This document shows, one piece after another, positions 44,574 to 49,190 of a stretch of DNA of 49,190 bases. Origin of the DNA: Acidimicrobiia bacterium (GTDB taxonomy: Bacteria; Actinomycetota; Acidimicrobiia; Acidimicrobiales; MedAcidi-G1); the NCBI GenBank assembly GCA_012961035.1, contig DUAC01000007.1, positions 1 to 49,190 of the forward strand. The letters are read 5' to 3'. Every line of letters starts with the position of its first letter. Position 1 is the first letter of the stretch. The notes under the pieces are model-generated. The model did not search any database and was not told the origin of the DNA. It saw only the letters and a list, made by a program, of their open reading frames with translations. The translations under genes and the position numbers were made by a program.

Positions 44574-45283
44574 CAGACCGCCTGTACCTGGTGGATGCCG
44601 ACCTGCGCACGTTCGACGCCACCGTCGTGTCCGTCGACGGCGACCGCGTGGAGTTGGACCGGACCGCCTTCTACGCCACGAGCGGCGGCCAGCCACACGA
44701 CACCGGCCACCTGGTGTGGGCCAACGGAGCGGCGGCGGTCCTCGACGTCCGGACCGTCGACTCGACGGTGCTCCACACCCTGGCCGGTCCGGTACCCGAG
44801 GTGGATACGACGGTCACCGGCGAGGTGGACGACGCCCGACGCCGGCAGATGATGCGAACCCACACCGCCATGCACATCCTCTGCGGGGTCATGTGGAGGG
44901 ACTGGAGGCGGGTGGTCACAGGCGGCAACATGGATGCCCTCTCAGGACGCATGGACTTCGAGGTGGACCAGCTACCGGAGGGCTTCGCAGCCGAGGTGGA
45001 GGCACTCTGCAACGCGGAGATCGCCGCCGACCGACCCATTGAGGTGTCGTTCATCGCCAGGGGCGACGCCGTGCTGGACCGTGACCTCATCCGGACCAAG
45101 GTGAGCCTGGTCCCGGACTCGGTGACCGAGATCCGCATCGTGGACATCGTCGGCCTGGACAAACAGGCCGACGGCGGGACCCACGTGTCGTCAACCGGCC
45201 AGGTCGGTCGCCTGGAGGTCGTCAAGACCGAGTCGAAGGGGAAGGGCTTCAAGCGGATCCGGTTCGTCCTCCACGACCGGTGA
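44570..45283 (+). CDS. AlaX-type alanyl-tRNA editing protein
   Basis: The 237-residue protein is a free-standing version of the AlaRS editing domain and should hydrolyse mischarged Ser- or Gly-tRNA(Ala). The zinc motif HTAMH (His98, His102) is intact, but the second motif, normally CGGTHV, reads DGGTHV (Asp201, His205). Asp in place of Cys also occurs in some AlaX sequences as I recall, so activity is likely. FYATSGGQPHDTGHL at the N-terminus is typical. ATG 44570 overlaps the upstream gene by 4 nt. Confidence 0.85.
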   Translation: MTDRLYLVDADLRTFDATVVSVDGDRVELDRTAFYATSGGQPHDTGHLVWANGAAAVLDVRTVDSTVLHTLAGPVPEVDTTVTGEVDDARRRQMMRTHTAMHILCGVMWRDWRRVVTGGNMDALSGRMDFEVDQLPEGFAAEVEALCNAEIAADRPIEVSFIARGDAVLDRDLIRTKVSLVPDSVTEIRIVDIVGLDKQADGGTHVSSTGQVGRLEVVKTESKGKGFKRIRFVLHDR

Positions 45284-45289
45284 GCCCCG

Positions 45290-46153
45290 TCAGGGAAGGG
45301 TCACCGAGGTGAGGTCGCTCGCCACGACCACCTCGCCCGTGTAGCCGCCGGACCGCACGTCGTCCACGAACGCCTGCTCGTCCGCGTCGCAGGTCGGCGC
45401 TGGGATCAGATGGGTCAGCACCAGCAGCGGAACGCCGATCTCCTCAGCCTGCGCACCGATGAGGAGAGTGTCCGCGTGGTAGTCGAGGATGTACTGACGG
45501 TGTTCGGGAACCTTACGGATCTCAACGAATCGAATGGCCTCGTAGACCAGCACGTCGGCCCCGGCGGCCAGGACGGCGACCTCGTCGCACACCAGGGTGT
45601 CGCCGGATATCGCCACCACGCCGTCCGGTGTCTCGATCCGGTAGCCCACCGCCGGATGGACCGGCTCGTGGCGCACCTGTCCGGCCAGCACGCCCACGTC
45701 GCCCGACCGCCACACCTCGGTCGGAACCTCCGGGTATGCGAACGCCGTCGGCTGCACCGATGGTCCGCTGTGGCGCCGGGAGTGGGCGGACCGCACCTCC
45801 AGGTCATCGGCCCACCGCTCGCAGAGGCCCTCCACGAACCCGATGCATGGTCCGTCGGGTGCCACCACCGGCAGGGGCGGGAGGTTCTGTTCCCGATCCA
45901 TGACCCACCTGGTGAGGAGCACGTCGTCGAGGCCGACCAGGTGGTCGGAGTGGTGGTGGGTGAGGAAGACGGCGTCCAGGTCCCCGGGACCGGATCCGGC
46001 ACCCAGCAGCCGCATCACCGTCGACCGCCCGGCATCGAACAGCAGGTCCGTCCTCCGGCCATCGGACCGGTGGGTGACCAGCACCCCCGGTCCGGCACGG
46101 TCCGGCGTCGGGATCGGCGTACCCGTTCCCGTGATGGTGACCGTGGTGCTCAC
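45290..46153 (-). CDS. MBL-fold metallohydrolase
   Basis: A 287-residue RNase Z-like metallo-beta-lactamase fold protein with the metal motif THHHSDHLVG, a Gly-Asp ligand in VAISGDTLVC and a final His in LVLTHL. Substrate unknown. GTG 46153 overlaps the stop of the molybdopterin oxidoreductase gene (GTGA), so the two are co-translated. The frame extends upstream but only as shadow. Confidence 0.85.
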   Translation of the reverse strand: MSTTVTITGTGTPIPTPDRAGPGVLVTHRSDGRRTDLLFDAGRSTVMRLLGAGSGPGDLDAVFLTHHHSDHLVGLDDVLLTRWVMDREQNLPPLPVVAPDGPCIGFVEGLCERWADDLEVRSAHSRRHSGPSVQPTAFAYPEVPTEVWRSGDVGVLAGQVRHEPVHPAVGYRIETPDGVVAISGDTLVCDEVAVLAAGADVLVYEAIRFVEIRKVPEHRQYILDYHADTLLIGAQAEEIGVPLLVLTHLIPAPTCDADEQAFVDDVRSGGYTGEVVVASDLTSVTLP

Positions 46154-48216
46154 GACCCGGCCTTCTCCACCTGGACGAGGGTGTCGTGGAACGACGCTGA
46201 ACCGATCTGCCGGCCGAGGCTCGGGTTGGTCAGGGCATTGGCTCCCCTGCCACCTGAGGTGGCGTTCGCCCACCACCCGAAGGGCATGGTCACCAGACCC
46301 GGCTGCACACGGTCCACCACGGCGGCACGCATCTCGACCGACCCCCTGTCGTTGAAGACCCGGACCGTGTCGCCGGCGATGATGCTGCGGGGGCCCGCAT
46401 CATCCGGGTGGATGTCCAGGAGCGGCTCGCCCTCGGCCGGGAGGTGGTCCGCGAACCCGCCGTAGTGGCTGTTCAGGAACTTGACGTGCTGCTTGCGGGT
46501 CAGCAGTCCGAGGGGGAACCTCGCCGCCAGCCCCGCATCACCGTCAGGAGTCTCGTCACCGGGCCGGTACTCCAGGTGGCCCAGGGCCAGCCGGCCGTCC
46601 GGCGTGGTGGTGGCTCCATCCATCGGTGGGTTGAAGCCCTCCGGCACGTTCAGGCGCACCCACCCCTCCACCTCGAGGCTCTCCAGGTCGATGCCATCCA
46701 GCCAGGGATGGTCCGAGTCCAGCAGCTGGCGGACCATCGTCTCGTCGTCGTCGGCCAGGCCGGGACCATCCAGGCCCATTGCGATGGCCAGCCGTCGGAA
46801 CACCTCCGTGTTCGGCAGCGCCTCACCGACCGGCGCGATGGCCGGACGGTTCAGGGACAGGTACATGTGGCCCCATGCGTTCATCAGGTCCAGGTGCTCC
46901 ACCTGGGTGGTGGCCGGCAGCACCAGGTCGGCGTACCGGGCCGTGTCGGTCATCGCCTGTTCCATCACGACCGTGAACAGGTCGTCCCTGGCCAGTCCGG
47001 CCAGCACCCGGTTCTGGTCCGGGGTGATGGTCGCCGGGTTGCAGTTGTGGACGATCAGGGCGGTGATCGGCGGATCCAGGTCGGGATCGGTCAGCACCTC
47101 GCCCAATGCGGCCATGTTGAACACCCGGGGCGGCCGCCCGTGGGTCCGCCTGGGCACCGGATCCACCAGGACGCTGTCGAAGTACTGCTGCGTCGACCGG
47201 CAGAGACCGCCACCGCGTTCCCGCCACGCCCCCGTCACCGCCGGCAGCATGGCCAACGCCCTGTGGGCCTCCTGGCCGTGCTGGCGGTGCTCGAGGCCCA
47301 CGAGCACCCGGACGGCGGCCGGTCGGCGCGTGGCGAAGGTGGTGGCCAGCCACTCGATGGTGGCCACGTCGATCCCGGTGATCGTCGCCGTGGCGTCCAG
47401 GTCCACCCGGCGGGCATCGGCCAGGAGCTCGTCCCAACCGGACGTGTGGTCCTCCAGGAACGCCCGGTCCACGAGGCCGTCCCGATCGATGACGTGGAGC
47501 ATTCCGAGCACTAGGGCCACGTCGGAACCCGGCCGGAGCTGCACGTGGCGGTCGGCCCGTTCAGCGGTCGTGGTCCGGACGGGGTCCACCACGACGACGA
47601 CGGCGCCCTCGGCCCGGGCCGCCTCGATGGTGGGCCAGAGGTGGCGGTTGGTGACCAGCGTGTTGGTACCCCAGAGCAGGATCGTCCGGGAATGTCGAAG
47701 GTCCTCCGGATCCATGCCCAACGGCACGCCGTGCACGTCGGCCGCCCCCAGCCATGCCGTCACCCCACAGAGGTGTCGGTGGACGCGCGTCGCCCCCATG
47801 GCGTCGAAGAAGCGCTGGGACATGACCCCCATCTGCACCAGCCCCTGGGTGCCGGCGAACGAGTAGGGCAGCACGGTCTCGGGCCCGTGGCGGCCGATGG
47901 CCTCTGTGAGTCGTTCGGCGATCTCAGCAATGGCCTCCTCCCAGGTGATCGGCTCGAAGCGGGCCTCGCCCTTGCGGCTGCCCGGAACCCGACGAAGGGG
48001 TCGCAGGATCCGGTCGGGGTGGTACACGCGGTCCAGGTAGCGGTTCACCTTCGGGCAGAGTTCGCCGGCGGTGAACGGGTGGTCGTCCACGCCACGGAGT
48101 CGGACGGCGCGCCCATCGATGACCGTCACCTCCCACGCACAGGTGTCCGGACAGTCGTGGTGGCAGGCGCCCCTAACGATGCCGGCCCCGTCCCGGAGCA
48201 CCTCGGTACCCGTCAT
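46150..48216 (-). CDS. Molybdopterin-dependent oxidoreductase (DMSO-reductase family)
   Basis: A 688-residue protein with an N-terminal [4Fe-4S] site, Cys18-x3-Cys22-x3-Cys26-x27-Cys54 (ACHHDCPDTC...ELCPK), the bis-MGD domain (ILLWGTNTLVTNRHLWPT, VVVDPVRTTTAERADRHVQLRPGSDVALVLGM) and the C-terminal cofactor cap (GDTVRVFNDRGSVEMRAAVVD). There is no Tat signal, so it is cytoplasmic. The substrate cannot be assigned. It is co-translated with the MBL hydrolase. The DNA before ATG 48216 holds AAGGCT at 6 nt, a weak -10. Confidence 0.9.
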   Translation of the reverse strand: MTGTEVLRDGAGIVRGACHHDCPDTCAWEVTVIDGRAVRLRGVDDHPFTAGELCPKVNRYLDRVYHPDRILRPLRRVPGSRKGEARFEPITWEEAIAEIAERLTEAIGRHGPETVLPYSFAGTQGLVQMGVMSQRFFDAMGATRVHRHLCGVTAWLGAADVHGVPLGMDPEDLRHSRTILLWGTNTLVTNRHLWPTIEAARAEGAVVVVVDPVRTTTAERADRHVQLRPGSDVALVLGMLHVIDRDGLVDRAFLEDHTSGWDELLADARRVDLDATATITGIDVATIEWLATTFATRRPAAVRVLVGLEHRQHGQEAHRALAMLPAVTGAWRERGGGLCRSTQQYFDSVLVDPVPRRTHGRPPRVFNMAALGEVLTDPDLDPPITALIVHNCNPATITPDQNRVLAGLARDDLFTVVMEQAMTDTARYADLVLPATTQVEHLDLMNAWGHMYLSLNRPAIAPVGEALPNTEVFRRLAIAMGLDGPGLADDDETMVRQLLDSDHPWLDGIDLESLEVEGWVRLNVPEGFNPPMDGATTTPDGRLALGHLEYRPGDETPDGDAGLAARFPLGLLTRKQHVKFLNSHYGGFADHLPAEGEPLLDIHPDDAGPRSIIAGDTVRVFNDRGSVEMRAAVVDRVQPGLVTMPFGWWANATSGGRGANALTNPSLGRQIGSASFHDTLVQVEKAGS

Positions 48217-48292
48217 GGGTCGAGCCTTTCAGACCGGGCGGGCCTCGACCACGACGGCGGTGCATCAGGTCCACCGGGCCGGGTCCGTGTGG

Positions 48293-48298
48293 CAGGCT
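48293..48298 (+). promoter_or_regulatory. Weak leaderless-type -10 box before the upstream ORF
   Basis: CAGGCT ends 7 nt before ATG 48306. It keeps the A2 and T6 positions of TAnnnT. Confidence 0.3.
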
Positions 48299-48305
48299 CA
48301 GCGCC

Positions 48306-48389
48306 ATGATCCGCCCCGCGCCAACGCCCCTGGACAGAGACCGTCCGAAACGAGCCCTACGACCCGCATGCCCGGGCTGCAGGCCATGA
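48306..48389 (+). CDS. Possible 27-residue upstream ORF coupled to the SDR gene
   Basis: ATG 48306 opens a 27-codon frame (MIRPAPTPLDRDRPKRALRP, then a Cys-Pro-Gly-Cys end) whose TGA (48387-48389) overlaps ATG 48386 of the SDR gene. No Shine-Dalgarno precedes the SDR start, so translation may be handed on from this short frame. It could be chance. Confidence 0.3.
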   Translation: MIRPAPTPLDRDRPKRALRPACPGCRP

Positions 48390-49183
48390 CGACCGACGGC
48401 ACACCGGGCGGCCGCCTCGCCGGGAAGGCGGCGTTCATCACCGGCGCCGCATCGGGGATCGGCCGCGAGAGCGCCCTCCTCTTCGCTGCCCAGGGAGCCC
48501 GGGTAGCCGCAGTGGACGTGGACTTCGACGGATCGCAGCAGGTCGTTGACGAGATCACCGGTGCGGGCGGTGAAGCCATTGCCATGTCTGCCGACGTGGC
48601 GATCGAGACCGACGTGGCTACCGCCATCGCCGCCACCGAGGAGGCCTTCGGGCGACTCGACGTGCTGTTCAACAACGCCGGGATCATGCACCCCGGTGAC
48701 GGCGACGCCGAAGCCACCGAGGAGGCCGTCTGGGACCTGACCATGTCCATCAACCTGAAGGGCGTCTGGTTCGGCTGCCGCCACGGCATCCCGGCCCTGC
48801 GTCGCTCCGGCGGCGGAAGCGTGATCAACACGGCCAGCTTCGTGGCCCTCGTCGGTGCGGCCACCCCGCAACTGGCCTACACCGCCTCCAAGGGCGGCGT
48901 GCTCGCCATGACACGGGAACTGGCCGTGATCCATGCCAGGGAGGGCATCCGGGTCAATGCCCTGTGCCCCGGACCGCTTCGTACCGAGCTGCTGATGTCC
49001 TTCCTGGACACAGAGGAGAAACGGCAGCGACGCCTGGTCCACGTGCCGATGGGCCGCTTCGGGGAAGCCGGGGAGATCGCCCAGGCCGCCCTCTGGCTGG
49101 CGTCGGACGAGTCCTCCTACGTGACCGGGACCGACTTCTCAGTAGATGGCGGGCTGACCGCCGCCTACGTCACCCCCGAATAG
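48386..49183 (+). CDS. Short-chain dehydrogenase/reductase
   Basis: A 265-residue classical SDR with the nucleotide loop TGAASGIG, NNAG, the catalytic Ser (INTASF) and YTASKGG (Tyr-x3-Lys), plus the tail GTDFSVDGGLTAAY. Asp at the end of the second strand (VAAVDVDFDG) suggests NAD. Substrate unknown. ATG 48386 is chosen because it overlaps the stop of the small upstream frame; ATG 48368 is in frame and would add six residues. Confidence 0.9.
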   Translation: MTTDGTPGGRLAGKAAFITGAASGIGRESALLFAAQGARVAAVDVDFDGSQQVVDEITGAGGEAIAMSADVAIETDVATAIAATEEAFGRLDVLFNNAGIMHPGDGDAEATEEAVWDLTMSINLKGVWFGCRHGIPALRRSGGGSVINTASFVALVGAATPQLAYTASKGGVLAMTRELAVIHAREGIRVNALCPGPLRTELLMSFLDTEEKRQRRLVHVPMGRFGEAGEIAQAALWLASDESSYVTGTDFSVDGGLTAAYVTPE

Positions 49184-49190
49184 ATCCGAC

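Overview
The window is a gene-dense stretch of a high-G+C bacterial chromosome, roughly two thirds G+C by eye. Two WhiB-family proteins, an F420-associated DUF2342 metalloprotease, a UPF0182 giant membrane protein, a YlbL-type PDZ/Lon-like protease and many start codons lying 6-8 nt after a TAnnnT -10 box (leaderless style) place it in Actinomycetota. The style of the genes resembles Acidimicrobiia, but that finer placement is inference. No tRNA, rRNA, CRISPR array, insertion sequence or prophage was seen.

Layout. 1-5.4 kb: UPF0182 protein (truncated by the window edge), PDZ/Lon-like protease, then divergently a small membrane protein and a HEAT-repeat protein. 5.3-8.3 kb (minus): NAD-dependent epimerase, moaE, a small membrane protein and a divergent mreB. 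8.3-10.1 kb (plus): DUF2342 metalloprotease and a DUF1330 protein. 10.2-14.5 kb (minus): an MFS transporter, surE, a PhoU-like protein and a Na/Pi cotransporter. 14.7-16.2 kb: two whiB genes flanking a small hypothetical gene and tatA, in a region rich in hairpins and palindromes. 16.2-20.8 kb: a vWA protein and a MoxR-like AAA ATPase on the minus strand, separated by a plus-strand MaoC hydratase gene. 20.9-23.1 kb: a GH2-family protein that has lost both catalytic glutamates. 23.2-26.9 kb: sdhC-sdhA-sdhB. 27.4-31.8 kb: alpha/beta hydrolase, thioesterase plus DUF368 lipid-carrier transporter, a stand-alone phosphohistidine swivel domain with an unknown partner, and an SCP2 protein. 31.8-43.9 kb: an unbroken minus-strand run sucC-sucD-purN-purH-folD-(metF remnant)-icd-ABC-ABC-PIG-L-mdh. 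44-49.2 kb: a membrane-anchored hypothetical protein with an AlaX editing protein, a molybdopterin oxidoreductase with an MBL hydrolase, and an SDR.

How the genes fit together. Much of the TCA cycle is encoded here (icd, sucCD, sdhCAB, mdh). folD makes the 10-formyl-THF used by both PurN and PurH, which accounts for that cluster. The Na/Pi transporter and PhoU-like protein form a phosphate-uptake pair. DUF368 recycles the undecaprenyl-phosphate carrier, and MreB and UPF0182 also concern the envelope. MoaE belongs to the cofactor pathway used by the molybdopterin oxidoreductase.

The observations most worth a second look are: the catalytically dead GH2 protein; the whiB leader at about 16.08-16.18 kb with an operator-like palindrome over its -10 and mutually exclusive hairpins; the swivel-domain gene pair at 29.7-31.3 kb; the metF C-terminal remnant behind folD; and the window-wide set of leaderless promoters.
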